Of a stretch of DNA of 64,000 nucleotides, positions 1-11,408 are shown piece after piece; positions within the stretch are counted from its first letter, which is position 1, and every line of letters starts with the position of its first letter. The DNA comes from Streptomyces sp. SA15. Its GTDB lineage: Bacteria; Actinomycetota; Actinomycetes; Streptomycetales; Streptomycetaceae. Position numbers and translations under genes: made by a program. The notes under the pieces are model-generated. The model worked only from the letters and a program-made list of their open reading frames with translations, made no database searches and was not told the DNA's origin. The stretch covers positions 1 to 64,000 of the forward strand of contig NZ_NTGE01000036.1 of NCBI RefSeq assembly GCF_002291145.1, given 5' to 3'.

Positions 1-982
1 GTACGGCGGGACCCTCCGGCTCGGTCGCCAGCAGCCCCAGTTCGGCCGCCTGGGCGGTCTCGGCCTCGGCGTTCTCCCGGCCGGCCGCGTGCAGCAGGGC
101 CAGCGTGGGGCGCGCGCCGGCGCTGGCCACGAGGAGGGTGCGGCGGGCCTCGGCCGACAGCATCTCCAGGCGGCTGAGCACCAGGGCCCGCAGCGAGGTG
201 GGCACGTGCAGCGGCTCGCCCGGCCGGGGCGGGGTGGGGTTCTCGGCGAGCGCGCGGCCCAGTTCGAGAGCGAAGAGCGGGTTGCCGCCGCTGGTGCGGT
301 GGATGTCCCGGACCGTGGAGCGCGGCAGACCGGTGTAGCCGCGGTGGTCGAGGAGCGCGGAGACCTGGGCGCGGGAGAGCGGGTTCAGGCGGATGGCCTG
401 GCTGTCCGGGGGCAACGCGCGTAGATGGCGGTCGTACTCCTGTCCCTCGGTCCGTACCGCGCACAGCAGCTGGACCGGGGTGTCGCCGAGGCGGCGGGCG
501 GCGAAGCCGAGAAGCTCCGCGCTCGCCGGGTCCAGCCACTGCAGATCGTCCGCGACGACCAGTACGGGACCCTCGGCGGCGAGCGCACGGAAAACGGACA
601 GCACGGCCAGGCGCAGCGCGAGTCCGTCGCTCTGCAGGGTGGACTCGCCGCGGCCGGTGAGCGCCGACTCAAGGGCGGTGCGCTGGGCGGCGGGCAGCCG
701 GTCGGCCACCTCGTGCGCGACCAGGCCGAGGAGGTCGGCCAGCGCCAGGAACGGGAGATGGGATTCGGACTCCGTCGCCGAGCAGCGCAGCACGGTCCGG
801 GCCGCGCCCCCATAATGCGCGGCCAATGCCCGCAGCACGGTGGACTTTCCTATTCCGGCGGGGCCGTGCAGCAGCACGCTGCCGCCGCCGACGAGCTGCT
901 CACGGGCCGCCGTGAACAGCTCCTCCCTACCGATCACCAGGTCGGGGCGGCATCTGGCAGGCTCCTTGAAGTCCCGTCGCAC
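1..982 (-). CDS. LuxR-family LAL-type ATPase regulator, 3' part cut by window edge
   Basis: The first 327 codons of a large ATP-dependent regulator of the LuxR/MalT (LAL) type; the C-terminal part, where a LuxR helix-turn-helix is expected, lies outside the window. The GTG start at 982 follows a purine-rich GGGAGGGGAG about 7 nt upstream. A Walker A motif GPAGIGKST lies near residues 40-50, a Walker B-like VLVVADDLQWLD near residue 150 and an SGGNPLF motif near residue 250, the usual order in this family. Such proteins sense a ligand through their C-terminal regions and activate metabolic or secondary-metabolite genes; the target cannot be read here. It is on the same strand as the next LuxR gene, about 150 nt away. 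Confidence 0.88.
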   Translation of the reverse strand, partial: MRRDFKEPARCRPDLVIGREELFTAAREQLVGGGSVLLHGPAGIGKSTVLRALAAHYGGAARTVLRCSATESESHLPFLALADLLGLVAHEVADRLPAAQRTALESALTGRGESTLQSDGLALRLAVLSVFRALAAEGPVLVVADDLQWLDPASAELLGFAARRLGDTPVQLLCAVRTEGQEYDRHLRALPPDSQAIRLNPLSRAQVSALLDHRGYTGLPRSTVRDIHRTSGGNPLFALELGRALAENPTPPRPGEPLHVPTSLRALVLSRLEMLSAEARRTLLVASAGARPTLALLHAAGRENAEAETAQAAELGLLATEPEGPAV

Positions 983-1131
983 GGTCACCGCTCCCCTCCC
1001 TGTGTCGTGTCCTGGCCAATATTAAGCAACGGCTCTTGAAATTCGGACGGAAGGAGTGGTGAGGGAAATAACAGCCGGGGGAGCATAAGGAAATTCACAG
1101 CGCCGACGCATGAATGACATGCCTCCGGAAC

Positions 1132-1968
1132 TCACGGCAGCAGCCCCGCCCGACGTGCGGCGACCACCGCCTCCCCACGTGTCCGTGCCCCCAGCTTCCG
1201 CATGGCCGAGCGGAGATACCCCTTGACCGTCTCCGTGGTCACGCCCAGCCGTTCGGCGGCCACCGCGTTCGTGGCTCCGGCCGCCACACACGCCAGCACA
1301 TCCACCTCACGGGGCGCCAGCCGCACCCCTTCCGACGGCGAGGTCCCCGCGGTCAGGAGTCCGCAGGCGTCCAGAAGCTCCGCCCGCACCGCCGGGTCGG
1401 CGATCCGCGGAGCCAGCGCCCGCAGCGCCGCGTGCGCCTCCCGGACCTGCTCCCACACGGCCCCCTCCGCAGGGGCCCGGGCCGGCTCCACCCGCGCCGC
1501 CGCCATCAGCCCCCGCGCCTCGTCCGCGACGACCAGCGCCTGCTCCACGTCCCGCGCGGCATCCACCGCCGCCGTCAGCGTGCGGTCGCCCAACGGCTGG
1601 GCGTCCCGCAGGGCGCCGTACAACACCCCGCGCACCCGGCGCCGTACGACGACGGGCACCGCCAGCACCGAGCGCAGTCCCTCGGCGGCCACGGCGGCGT
1701 CGTACTCATGGCTGATCTGCCGAGAGCAGGAGTAGTCCGTCACGGCGCACGGGCGAGCGAGGGCGACCGCCTTGCCGCCGAGGCCGTGGCCGGAGGTCAC
1801 CGCGAGGGCGCTGAGCGCGGGCGTGGCCGTGCCGTTCAGTTCGCTGATACGCATCCGCTGCCGCCCGGAGTCCACCAGGCCGCCGAAGGCGACCGGAAGC
1901 CCGGTCGTGCGCCGCAGCCGTACCAGCGCACTCCGTATCTCCGCCGTCCCGGCACCGTCTCCCGTCAC
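1132..1968 (-). CDS. GAF-like LuxR-type transcriptional regulator
   Basis: A 278-residue regulator. The last ~60 residues are a canonical LuxR helix-turn-helix (LAPREVDVLACVAAGATN, then VTTETVKGYLRSAMRKLGAR). The N-terminal two thirds look like a GAF-type sensor, with LRSVLAVPVVVRRRVRGVLYG near residues 100-120. There is no receiver domain with a phospho-acceptor Asp, so a small ligand rather than a kinase is the likely input. It is transcribed away from two overlapping acyl-CoA synthetase genes, with about 110 nt between, so it probably controls them (inference from divergence only). Confidence 0.85.
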   Translation of the reverse strand: MTGDGAGTAEIRSALVRLRRTTGLPVAFGGLVDSGRQRMRISELNGTATPALSALAVTSGHGLGGKAVALARPCAVTDYSCSRQISHEYDAAVAAEGLRSVLAVPVVVRRRVRGVLYGALRDAQPLGDRTLTAAVDAARDVEQALVVADEARGLMAAARVEPARAPAEGAVWEQVREAHAALRALAPRIADPAVRAELLDACGLLTAGTSPSEGVRLAPREVDVLACVAAGATNAVAAERLGVTTETVKGYLRSAMRKLGARTRGEAVVAARRAGLLP

Positions 1969-2081
1969 CCGCTCGTCCCTTCATGGCGGCGCACACCCCC
2001 GTTCGGGGGTAGTGAGACCTGCGTCACGGATTACACGATGACACAGAGCCGCCCGGCAAGGTCCGGGACCGAGGAGGACGA

Positions 2082-3752
2082 ATGACGACGGCGACCGAGC
2101 TCTTCCGCAGCGCGCGGGATTTCCTGCTGGTACACCGCGAGGACTACGCCACGGCCTACGAGGGCTTCGCCTGGCCCCGGCCGCAGCACTTCAACTGGGC
2201 GCTCGACTGGTTCGACGTCGTCGCGGAAGGAAACGGCCGGACCGCGCTGCACATCGTCGAGGAGGACGGTGCCGAGACGCGGGTCTCCTTCGAGGAGATG
2301 TCCGCCCGCTCCGACCAGGTCGCCAACTGGCTGCGCGCGCGGGGTGTCCGCGCCGAGGACCGCGTCCTCGTCATGCTCGGCAACCAGACCGAGCTGTGGG
2401 AGACGGCACTCGCCGCGATGAAGCTGCGCGCCGTCGTCATCCCGGCCACCCCGCTGCTCGGCCCCGCCGACCTGCGCGACCGGGTCGAGCGCGGCCACGT
2501 CCGGCATGTGCTCGTGCGCGCGGAGGACACCGGCAAGTTCGACGACGTGCCCGGCGGCTACACGCGTATCGCCGTCGGCGGCGCGCCCGCGGGCTGGCTG
2601 CCGTACGAGGACGCGTACGCCGCCCCCGCCGGCTTCACCCCCGACGGGCGGACCCACGCGGACGACCCGCTGATGCTGTACTTCACCTCCGGTACGACGG
2701 CCCGCCCCAAACTGGTCGAACACACCCACGTCTCCTACCCGGTCGGGCACCTGGCGACCATGTACTGGATCGGCCTCAAGCCCGGTGACGTGCACCTGAA
2801 CATCTCCTCGCCCGGCTGGGCCAAGCACGCCTGGTCCAACCTGTTCGCGCCGTGGAACGCCGAGGCGACCGTCTTCCTCCACAATTACACGCGCTTCGAC
2901 GCGGCCCGTCTGATGGCCGAGATGGACCGTGCGGGGGTGACGACCTTCTGCGCCCCGCCGACCGTGTGGCGCATGCTCATCCAGGCCGAGCTGAGCCAGC
3001 TGCGCACCCCGCCGCGCGAGGCCGTAGCCGCCGGCGAGCCCCTCAACCCCGAGGTCATCGAACAGGTCCGCCGGGCCTGGGGCGTGACCATCCGGGACGG
3101 CTTCGGCCAGACCGAGACCGCCGTCCAGGTCTCCAACAGCCCCGGCCAGCCCCTGAAGACCGGCTCCATGGGCCGCCCCAGCCCCGGTTACCGGGTGGAG
3201 CTCCTCGACCCGGCGTCGGGTGCGCCGGGCGCGGACGAGGGCGAGATCGCACTGGACCTGTCCGCGCGGCCCGTCGGCCTGATGACCGGCTACCACGGCG
3301 ACGCCGACCGTACGGCGGAGGCGATGGCGGGCGGTTACTACCGCACCGGGGACATCGGACACCGGGACGAAGACGGATACATCGTGTATGTCGGCCGAGC
3401 CGACGACGTCTTCAAGGCCTCCGACTACAAGATCAGCCCCTTCGAGCTGGAGAGCGCGCTGCTGGAGCACGAGGCCGTGGCCGAGGCGGCCGTCGTGCCC
3501 GCGCCGGACGAGCTGCGGCTCGCGGTGCCGAAGGCATACGTCGTCCTCGCGGACGGCTGGGAGCCGGGACCCGACACGGCGAAGGTGCTGTTCGAACACT
3601 CGCGGGAGACCCTCGCCCCCTACAAGCGCGTCCGCCGCCTGGAGTTCGCCCCGCTGCCCAAGACCGTCTCCGGCAAGATCCGCCGCATCGAACTGCGCGA
3701 GGCCACGGCGGCCGGCTCGGACGCCGAGTACCGCGAGGAGGACTTCCGGTGA
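2082..3752 (+). CDS. AMP-forming acyl-CoA synthetase
   Basis: A 556-residue adenylate-forming enzyme that activates a carboxylic acid with ATP and joins it to CoA. The family motifs are in order: phosphate-binding [11 protein letters not shown] near residue 205, FGQTET near 345, YRTGDIGH near 425, and the catalytic-lysine region KTVSGKIRR near 527. The opening [14 protein letters not shown] segment suits the acetyl-/medium-chain acyl-CoA synthetase branch. The ATG start at 2082 has a GAGGAGGACGA ribosome site. It overlaps the next ligase by 4 bp, so the two are translationally coupled. The substrate cannot be decided from the sequence. Confidence 0.9.
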   Translation: MTTATELFRSARDFLLVHREDYATAYEGFAWPRPQHFNWALDWFDVVAEGNGRTALHIVEEDGAETRVSFEEMSARSDQVANWLRARGVRAEDRVLVMLGNQTELWETALAAMKLRAVVIPATPLLGPADLRDRVERGHVRHVLVRAEDTGKFDDVPGGYTRIAVGGAPAGWLPYEDAYAAPAGFTPDGRTHADDPLMLYFTSGTTARPKLVEHTHVSYPVGHLATMYWIGLKPGDVHLNISSPGWAKHAWSNLFAPWNAEATVFLHNYTRFDAARLMAEMDRAGVTTFCAPPTVWRMLIQAELSQLRTPPREAVAAGEPLNPEVIEQVRRAWGVTIRDGFGQTETAVQVSNSPGQPLKTGSMGRPSPGYRVELLDPASGAPGADEGEIALDLSARPVGLMTGYHGDADRTAEAMAGGYYRTGDIGHRDEDGYIVYVGRADDVFKASDYKISPFELESALLEHEAVAEAAVVPAPDELRLAVPKAYVVLADGWEPGPDTAKVLFEHSRETLAPYKRVRRLEFAPLPKTVSGKIRRIELREATAAGSDAEYREEDFR

Positions 3753-5353
3753 CCGGACTGTCGTACACACACGGGACGAGCGGGACGGTCCTGCTCGGCG
3801 ACACCATTGGGGCCGACCTGGACCGGGCGGTGGCGGCCTGGCCGGACCGCGAGGTACTCGTCGACGTCCCCTCCGGGCGGCGCTGGACGTACGCCCAATT
3901 CGGCGCGGACGTCGAGAAGCTGGCGAACGCGCTGCTCGCCGCCGGGGTCGCCAAGGGCGACCGGGTGGGCATCTGGGCGGTCAACTGCCCCGAGTGGGTG
4001 CTCGTCCAGTACGCCACCGCCCGCGTCGGCGCGATCATGGTGAACATCAATCCGGCCTACCGCACCCACGAGGTCGAGTACGTCCTCAAGCAGGCCGGGA
4101 TCTCCCTGCTCTTCGCCTCCCTCAGCCACAAGAGCAGCGACTACCGGGCGATGGTCGGCCAAGTGCGAGGCAGGTGCCCTCAGTTGCGCGAGGTCGTGTA
4201 CTTCGGCGACCCGAGCTGGGAGGCGCTGATCGGGCGCGGCACCCCCGGCTTGTACGCGGACCTGTCCTGCGACGACCCGATCAACATCCAGTACACCTCG
4301 GGCACGACGGGCTTCCCCAAGGGGGCCACTCTGTCCCACCACAACATCCTCAACAACGGGTACTTCGTGGGCGAGTTGCTCGCCTACACCGAGCAGGACC
4401 GGATCTGCGTCCCCGTGCCCTTCTACCACTGCTTCGGCATGGTGATGGGGAATCTCGCCGCGACCTCGCACGGTGCCTGCATCGTCATCCCGGCCCCCTC
4501 CTTCGACCCGAAGGCCACCCTGGAGGCCGTCCAGCAGGAGCGGTGCACGTCCCTGTACGGCGTCCCGACCATGTTCATCGCGGAGTTGAACCTCCCCGAC
4601 TTCGCGGCGTACGACCTGTCCTCCCTGCGCACCGGCATCATGGCGGGCTCGCCCTGCCCGGTGGAGGTGATGAAGCGGGTGGTCGCCGAGATGCACATGG
4701 CGGAGGTCTCCATCTGCTACGGCATGACGGAGACGTCCCCCGTGTCGCTCCAGACACGGATGGACGACGACCTGGAACACCGCACGGCCACGGTCGGCCG
4801 CGTCCTGCCGCACATCGAGGTCAAGGTCGTCGACCCCGCGACCGGAGTGACCCAGCCCCGGGGCGCGGCGGGCGAGTTGTGCACCCGGGGCTACAGCGTG
4901 ATGCTCGGCTACTGGAACGAGCCCGAGAAGACCGCCGAGGCCGTCGACGCGGGGCGTTGGATGCACACCGGGGACCTGGCGGTGATGCGCGAGGACGGCT
5001 ACGTCGAGATCGTCGGCCGCATCAAGGACGTGATCATCCGGGGCGGCGAGAACATCTACCCGCGCGAGATCGAGGAGTTCCTGTACGGCCACCCCAAGAT
5101 CGCCGACGTCCAGGTCGTCGGGGTCCCGCACGAGCGCTACGGCGAGGAGGTCCTCGCCTGCGTCATCCCGCGCGACCCGGCGGACCCGCTGACGCCGGCG
5201 GAGCTGCGGGCGTTCTGCGAGGGGCGGTTGGCCCACTACAAGGTGCCGAGCCGGCTCCAGATCCTGGACGCCTTCCCGATGACCGTGTCGGGAAAGGTGC
5301 GCAAGGTCGAACTGCGGGAGAAGTGGGCGACGCGCCCTACCTCTGAGGTCTGA
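3749..5353 (+). CDS. FadD-like fatty-acyl-CoA synthetase
   Basis: A second AMP-forming ligase of 534 residues, starting at the GTG that overlaps the preceding stop (GTGA). It carries [12 protein letters not shown] near residue 180, YGMTETSP near 330, MHTGDLAV near 410, a [12 protein letters not shown] hinge and MTVSGKVRK near 515. It resembles medium/long-chain fatty-acyl-CoA ligases more than its neighbour does. Two different ligases in one operon, divergent from a LuxR regulator, suggest uptake and activation of an organic or fatty acid, but no beta-oxidation gene is next to them. Confidence 0.9.
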   Translation: MTGLSYTHGTSGTVLLGDTIGADLDRAVAAWPDREVLVDVPSGRRWTYAQFGADVEKLANALLAAGVAKGDRVGIWAVNCPEWVLVQYATARVGAIMVNINPAYRTHEVEYVLKQAGISLLFASLSHKSSDYRAMVGQVRGRCPQLREVVYFGDPSWEALIGRGTPGLYADLSCDDPINIQYTSGTTGFPKGATLSHHNILNNGYFVGELLAYTEQDRICVPVPFYHCFGMVMGNLAATSHGACIVIPAPSFDPKATLEAVQQERCTSLYGVPTMFIAELNLPDFAAYDLSSLRTGIMAGSPCPVEVMKRVVAEMHMAEVSICYGMTETSPVSLQTRMDDDLEHRTATVGRVLPHIEVKVVDPATGVTQPRGAAGELCTRGYSVMLGYWNEPEKTAEAVDAGRWMHTGDLAVMREDGYVEIVGRIKDVIIRGGENIYPREIEEFLYGHPKIADVQVVGVPHERYGEEVLACVIPRDPADPLTPAELRAFCEGRLAHYKVPSRLQILDAFPMTVSGKVRKVELREKWATRPTSEV

Positions 5354-5381
5354 TCCTGCGTGGACGACCCTCCATGCCGAG

Positions 5382-5501
5382 ATGGACATCGAGCCCTGGG
5401 GGGAGTGGCTGATGACCGCCTGCTACCTGCCGATCGTGGCCTGGGGGCCGCTGCTCGGCATCGTCACCGTGCGCTACTACCGACGCCGCACCCGGGTTTG
5501 A
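5382..5501 (+). CDS. Very small membrane protein (39 aa)
   Basis: A short reading frame starting at ATG 5382 and ending in TGA at 5499-5501. The product begins MDIEPWGEWLMTACYLP, has one hydrophobic stretch of about 20 residues (residues 11-30) and ends in a basic tail RYYRRRTRV. This is the layout of a single-pass protein with its C-terminus inside by the positive-inside rule. It starts 28 nt after the second acyl-CoA ligase, so it may be the last gene of that operon. It ends 4 nt before the convergent zinc-ribbon gene. No family is recognised; it could be a chance frame. Confidence 0.5.
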   Translation: MDIEPWGEWLMTACYLPIVAWGPLLGIVTVRYYRRRTRV

Positions 5502-5505
5502 CGTC

Positions 5506-6195
5506 TCACGCCGTCCCCGACGCGTCGAGCCGGTCCGCGGGGTCGTTGATCGCGCGCGGCGTCCCCGTCAGGTCGAGGACGAACAGCGGGACGCTCAGGG
5601 TGTCGGCGCTGGAGCGGGCGGTGTCGGTGTAGCCGGCGAGGGAGAAGTAGACGCAGATCACGGACTCCGTCATGGCCGTCAGCCACAGGCACTCCACGTC
5701 ACCCGGCGACGCCGGGCGCAGGGTCGGGTCCACCTGGGCCAGTACGCCGCGGGCGGCGAGGCCGATGCCGGACGGGGGCTGCTGGTCGGCCCGGCGGATG
5801 TCCCGGTAGCCGAGTCGGCGCAGATACAGCGCGACCGCCGTGACCGCGTCCCCGGTGGTACGGATCGCCATGGGCTGGAAGGCGCGCCGGGGTGCCGGGC
5901 AGGCGGCTTCGGGGTTCGCGTGGCCCGCGGCGGGCGCGCCGCTCACCGGGATGCGCAGTGTCGTGCCGCACGGGCAGCCCAGCTCCGGTCGCGGCCACTG
6001 GTTCCGGCGGCCGCAGGCGGCGCAGCGCACGGCGACCCACTCCTCGTCCCACACCCGGTGCGTCACGGTCGTGGCCGCCGCATGCCGGTCCAGCGGCGGG
6101 GCGACCGGGGCTCCGCACACGCAGGGATACGACGGCGCGGCGTAGAGATGCTCGTGGCCGCAGGCCGGGCAGCGCACCGACATGCTCTCGGACAT
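5506..6195 (-). CDS. Cysteine-rich zinc-ribbon protein of unknown function
   Basis: A 229-residue protein whose first ~100 residues carry repeated Cys pairs: CPACGHEH followed by CVCG, then CAACGRRN followed by CPCG. These fit two treble-clef or zinc-ribbon units. The C-terminal half (from about residue 105, QPMAIRTTGDAVTAVALYLRRLGYRDI) looks like a compact alpha/beta domain and may be a restriction-endonuclease-like or sensor fold, but I cannot assign it. The start is uncertain: ATG 6195 and ATG 6183 are both possible, neither with an ideal ribosome site. It lies divergent from gcl, upstream of the gcl operators. Confidence 0.7.
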   Translation of the reverse strand: MSESMSVRCPACGHEHLYAAPSYPCVCGAPVAPPLDRHAAATTVTHRVWDEEWVAVRCAACGRRNQWPRPELGCPCGTTLRIPVSGAPAAGHANPEAACPAPRRAFQPMAIRTTGDAVTAVALYLRRLGYRDIRRADQQPPSGIGLAARGVLAQVDPTLRPASPGDVECLWLTAMTESVICVYFSLAGYTDTARSSADTLSVPLFVLDLTGTPRAINDPADRLDASGTA

Positions 6196-6235
6196 GGGCC
6201 CATGGTGCTCCAGGAGGCGCCCCTGTGTGGGTCTC

Positions 6236-6264
6236 TTGACGCCCTTTGGCCACCCACCTACATT
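6236..6264 (+). promoter_or_regulatory. gcl promoter candidate
   Basis: TTGACG (6236-6241), 17-nt spacer, TACATT (6259-6264), resembling a vegetative (HrdB-type) promoter. It ends 2 nt before a tandem pair of palindromic operators and would give a leader of about 100 nt before the gcl ATG. Confidence 0.6.
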
Positions 6265-6266
6265 AC

Positions 6267-6302
6267 TTCCAGATAGTAGAAACCTAATTCCACTATACGG
6301 AA
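6267..6302. promoter_or_regulatory. Tandem AllR-type operators upstream of gcl
   Basis: Two 15-bp sites with centres 21 bp apart: TTCCAGATAGTAGAA (6267-6281, imperfect right arm) and TTCCACTATACGGAA (6288-6302, reverse complement TTCCGTATAGTGGAA). The second matches the TTCCGT-N3-GTGGAA pattern also found before hyi and allB. The pair covers the predicted transcription start, so a bound protein would repress. AllR, the IclR regulator in this window, is the obvious candidate. Confidence 0.75.
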
Positions 6303-6369
6303 GATGCGGAAGAAGCTCACCGCGGGGCGCGACGGGTGCGCAATCCGACAGCCGAAGCAGGAGTACTCC

Positions 6370-8154
<1,785 letters not shown>

Positions 8155-8174
8155 CACCTACCTGCAACCCGCAG

Positions 8175-8213
8175 GTGAGGGGCGGTCCACCCGGGGGATG
8201 GGCCGCCCCTCAC
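8175..8213. terminator. Bidirectional hairpin terminator after gcl
   Basis: Perfect 11-bp arms GTGAGGGGCGG / CCGCCCCTCAC around a 17-nt loop, lying between the convergent ends of gcl and the TIGR04222-like gene. There is no long T-tract, as usual for Streptomyces. Confidence 0.7.
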
Positions 8214-8224
8214 CATGCGTCCGC

Positions 8225-8926
8225 TCAGTCCGAGCCGCCGCCGCCCCCGCCGCCACCTCCGTAATCGCCTCCGCCGCCGTACCCGTACCCGTGACCTCCG
8301 CCGTCGCCGTCCGCGGCCGTGCCTTCGTCGCCGCTGACCCGCCTGCCGATGCCGCTGCCCCGGCCGAACGGGAAGAGCCCCTCGTCGGCGAGCGCGCCCC
8401 GGCCGATGAGACCGGAGTCGCGGGTGAAGAGCGGCAGGAGAGCCGTCAGGGCCCGGTCGCCGTACAGTGCGACGGCGAGCAGCACGGTCTCCTCCGCCGG
8501 CCCGTCCGGGCCGTCCGGGCCGTCGGGGCCGTCGGGGAGTGGATGCCGCTCCCGCAGGTCCGCCAGCTGACGGCGGGCGGCGCGGGTCGGGCCCGGCATC
8601 ACCGACCGCAGCAGTCCGGCCGCCGCGAGGCCGGCCCGCATGCGCGCCAGCGCCCGGCGTACGACCGCCCGGCTGAGCAACTCCCTGATGCCCGCGGGCC
8701 GGTACAGGCCGACGCGCACCGCCTTCTCCAAGGGATGGCGGTGGGGCGGCGCGTCCCCCGCGGCCGAGTACGCCGCCCCGGTCTTGCGCAGTGTGCCTGG
8801 CCGGCCGGCTTCGACGGCGCCCCGCAGGTGCAGGGCGACGACGGCGACCGTGACGGCGGCGCGGGGACCGCCCCGCAGCAGCGCGACCTCGTACGGCTCC
8901 AGCTCGACCGTCGTACCGCCGTCCAT
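8225..8926 (-). CDS. TIGR04222-like actinobacterial protein with glycine-rich tail
   Basis: A 233-residue protein. Residues ~5-50 (VELEPYEVALLRGGPRAAV, then VVALHLRGAVEAG) match the start of the actinobacterial TIGR04222 family, whose members usually end in a Gly/Ser-rich tail; here the last ~30 residues are almost all Gly with Tyr and Asp. A short PDG-repeat linker lies near residue 135. The usual transmembrane segments are not obvious in this copy, which may therefore be a soluble member. Start at ATG 8926, chosen for the GGGGGG ribosome site; in-frame codons run on to 8995. Function unknown. Confidence 0.75.
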   Translation of the reverse strand: MDGGTTVELEPYEVALLRGGPRAAVTVAVVALHLRGAVEAGRPGTLRKTGAAYSAAGDAPPHRHPLEKAVRVGLYRPAGIRELLSRAVVRRALARMRAGLAAAGLLRSVMPGPTRAARRQLADLRERHPLPDGPDGPDGPDGPAEETVLLAVALYGDRALTALLPLFTRDSGLIGRGALADEGLFPFGRGSGIGRRVSGDEGTAADGDGGGHGYGYGGGGDYGGGGGGGGGSD

Positions 8927-9093
8927 GACACCCCCCGTGCGTGGAAGCCCGCCGCCCCCGTGCCGGCGGGCCCCACGTGACGAGAATGTGCCCACGGCCG
9001 GGGGCGGTTGAAGCCCCTCGACGCCGGTTCAGAGGTTGATTTGAGGGTTCCGTAGACGGCGTACGACCGGTGGCGTACGTGGCGTAGGGGGGC

Positions 9094-9357
9094 TCACCGC
9101 TCGTGGTGCTCCGAGAGCCCCGGCCAGTCGTCGGGGCCGCCGCCCTGCCATTCGATGAGGTCGCTCTGCTCGACGTCGGTCACGTACAGGTCGGCCAGCC
9201 GCAGGATCTCGCTGACGTCGTCGACGTGCGAGGCGACCCCCAGCGTCTCGTCGCCCGAGGTGACGCGCCGGGAACCGTCCAGGGCCGGGGCGTGGACGAT
9301 GACGTGCGGATGCTCCGTCGGATGTGCTGGGTGTACTGGTTCTGCTGGATGTGCCAT
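9094..9357 (-). CDS. Small hypothetical protein (87 aa)
   Basis: An 87-residue acidic, His-rich protein. The N-terminus is a low-complexity HPAHPTEHPHV segment. The rest (ALDGSRRVTSGDETLGVASHVDDVSEILRLADL...) contains helical, leucine-bearing stretches. The ATG at 9357 has GCAGGAG 9 nt upstream, which supports translation. It lies alone between the TIGR04222-like gene and glxR, with about 235 nt to glxR. No family recognised. Confidence 0.6.
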   Translation of the reverse strand: MAHPAEPVHPAHPTEHPHVIVHAPALDGSRRVTSGDETLGVASHVDDVSEILRLADLYVTDVEQSDLIEWQGGGPDDWPGLSEHHER

Positions 9358-9593
9358 GCCTTCAGGCTCCTGCGGGCGTGGCCGTTCCGCACGCCGGAAA
9401 CCCGGGAAACCGAAGGAGGGACCGCGGCGGATGCGACGGAACCGCGGGCCTGCTTCCCTCAGGTCGAAGAAGCGGGCCCGGGACCTTCACCACCGCACTG
9501 GCTCGCACGCCGCCGCGATCCGACTGGATTCCGGGCGATGCCGCCGCCTGGGCGCGACAGGACAGATGTCAGCGGAGGCACCGCCCGGAGGTC

Positions 9594-10487
9594 TCAGAGC
9601 TGGGGGCCCGACAGGCGCTCCACCGCCCGCAGCAGCGCGGAGTGGTCCAGGCCGCCGTCGCCCTGCGCGCGCAGGCTCGCGACCAGCTGGGCGACCACGG
9701 CACCGACGGGCAGGGCCGCGCCGACGTTGCGGGCGGCGTCCGTGACGATGCCCATGTCCTTGTGGTGCAGGTCGATACGGAAGCCCGGCTTGAAATCGCG
9801 GGCGAGGAAGTTGTCCTTCTTGCGGGTCAGCACGGTGGATCCGGCGAGCCCGCCGCCCAGGACGTCCAGCGCCGCCTTCAGGTCCACGCCCGACTTCTCC
9901 AGGAAGACCACGGCTTCGGCGCACGCCTGGATGTTGACGGCGACGATCAGCTGGTTGGCGGCCTTCACGGTCTGGCCCGAGCCGTGCGGACCGCACAGCA
10001 CGATGGTCCTGCCGAGCGCCTCGAAGATCGGCTTCGCCCGGTCGAAGTCGGCCTGCTCGCCGCCGACCATGATGGACAGCACGGCCTCGACGGCACCGGC
10101 CTCACCGCCGGACACGGGCGCGTCGAGCACCTGGATGCCCCTGTCCTTCGCCGCGCCCGCGAGGTCGACCGAGGTCTGCGGGGTGATCGAGGACATGTCG
10201 ATCAGCAGGGCGCCGGACCTGGCGTTCTCCAGGATGCCGTCCGGGCCGTATGCGATGGCCTCGACCTGCGGGGACGCGGGCACCATCGTGATGATCACGT
10301 CGGCGTCCCGGACGGCCGCGGCGATCGAACCGGCCGCGGTGCCGCCGGCGGCGGCCAGACGGTCCAGCTTCTCCTTCTCCAGAGTGAAGCCGGTGACGTC
10401 GTAACCCGCCTTGATCAGGTTCTCGGACATGGGGGAGCCCATGATGCCGAGGCCTATCCAGGAGATCTTGGGGAGAGCGGTGGTCAT
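9594..10487 (-). CDS. glxR: 2-hydroxy-3-oxopropionate (tartronate semialdehyde) reductase
   Basis: A 297-residue beta-hydroxyacid dehydrogenase reducing tartronate semialdehyde, the Gcl product, to D-glycerate with NAD(P)H. The N-terminal Rossmann motif is WIGLGIMGSPMSENLIKAGY (residues 10-29). The substrate-binding motif DAPVSGGEAGA is near 120, and the catalytic Lys region GSGQTVKAANQ near 170. Start at ATG 10487, 28 nt after hyi, so the two form an operon (hyi-glxR) reading away from gcl. In-frame sequence upstream of 10487 belongs to hyi. Confidence 0.95.
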   Translation of the reverse strand: MTTALPKISWIGLGIMGSPMSENLIKAGYDVTGFTLEKEKLDRLAAAGGTAAGSIAAAVRDADVIITMVPASPQVEAIAYGPDGILENARSGALLIDMSSITPQTSVDLAGAAKDRGIQVLDAPVSGGEAGAVEAVLSIMVGGEQADFDRAKPIFEALGRTIVLCGPHGSGQTVKAANQLIVAVNIQACAEAVVFLEKSGVDLKAALDVLGGGLAGSTVLTRKKDNFLARDFKPGFRIDLHHKDMGIVTDAARNVGAALPVGAVVAQLVASLRAQGDGGLDHSALLRAVERLSGPQL

Positions 10488-10515
10488 GGGGTGCCTCTCT
10501 AACTGCTCTGCGATG

Positions 10516-11382
10516 TCAGGGGGTTCGGCGCGCCGCGCGTGCCTCGGCCGGCAGCCACTCGAAGGCCTCCGCTCCGGTCCTGTCGCCCGGCTTGTACTCC
10601 AGGCCGACCCAGCCGTCGTAACCGGCCTTCCTGAGCCGGCCGAGCAGGTCCTCCAGAGGGAGCGAGCCCGTGCCCGGCGCGCCACGCCCGGGGTTGTCGG
10701 CGATCTGGACGTGGCCGGTCTTCGATGCGTACCGCTCGATCACCGACGGCAGGTCCTCGCCGTTCATCGACAGGTGGTAGAGGTCCATCAGGAACCTCGC
10801 GTTGCCCAGCCCGGTCGCGTCGTTGACCTTGTCGACGATCCCCACGGCGGCGGGCGCGCTCACCAGCGGGTACCGCGGCGACTCGGGCCGGTTCAGGGCC
10901 TCGATCAGCAGGATCGCGCCGATCCGGTCGGCGGCCCGGGCCGCGAGGACCAGGTTCTCCAGCGCGAGCGCGTCCTGCTCGGCCGGGTCCACGCCCTCGA
11001 CGCGGTTGCCGTACAGCGCGTTGAGGGCCTCGCAGCCGAGCGCCTCGGCGAAGTCGGCGACCACGTCGATGTTGGCGCGGAACCGCTCCGACTCCTCGCC
11101 CGGGATCGACAGGGCGCCGCGGTCCGGGCCCGGCAGCCGGCCGGCGTAGAGGTTCAGGCCCGTGAGCCGGACGCCCGCGTCCTCGATCGCCCGCTTCAGG
11201 GCGTCGAGCTCGGACCGCTCGGGGGTGGGGGAGTCGACCCAGGGCCACCACAGCTCGACCGCGGTGAAGCCGGCCGCGGCGGCGGCCGCGGGGCGCTCCA
11301 GGAGCGGGAGTTCCGTGAAGAGGATCGACAGGTTGACGTTGAAGCGCTGCTCTGCGGCTGTGCCCCATCCAAAGCCTGGCAT
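10516..11382 (-). CDS. hyi: Hydroxypyruvate isomerase family protein
   Basis: A 288-residue TIM-barrel sugar-phosphate-isomerase-like enzyme interconverting hydroxypyruvate and tartronate semialdehyde. The opening FNVNLSILFTELPLLERPAA is highly typical of Hyi. Metal-ligand segments IEALNRPESPRY (near 165), FLMDLYHLSMNGED (near 205), HVQIADNPGRGAPGTG (near 235) and GLEYKPG (near 270) are all present. First gene of the hyi-glxR operon. Its promoter and tandem operator lie just upstream, next to the terminator of the mce operon. The extra MPGFGWGTA at the start is a little longer than usual; a start a few codons downstream cannot be excluded. Confidence 0.94.
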   Translation of the reverse strand: MPGFGWGTAAEQRFNVNLSILFTELPLLERPAAAAAAGFTAVELWWPWVDSPTPERSELDALKRAIEDAGVRLTGLNLYAGRLPGPDRGALSIPGEESERFRANIDVVADFAEALGCEALNALYGNRVEGVDPAEQDALALENLVLAARAADRIGAILLIEALNRPESPRYPLVSAPAAVGIVDKVNDATGLGNARFLMDLYHLSMNGEDLPSVIERYASKTGHVQIADNPGRGAPGTGSLPLEDLLGRLRKAGYDGWVGLEYKPGDRTGAEAFEWLPAEARAARRTP

Positions 11383-11408
11383 TGGGTCGGCGCTCCCTTC
11401 CCTCGTTA

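Noticed and set aside
6304..6369. Upstream in-frame ATG at 6304 as the gcl start
   Set aside because: It lies 2 nt past the operator and lacks a ribosome site; ATG 6370 has GCAGGAG and gives the normal family start with Val at residue 51.
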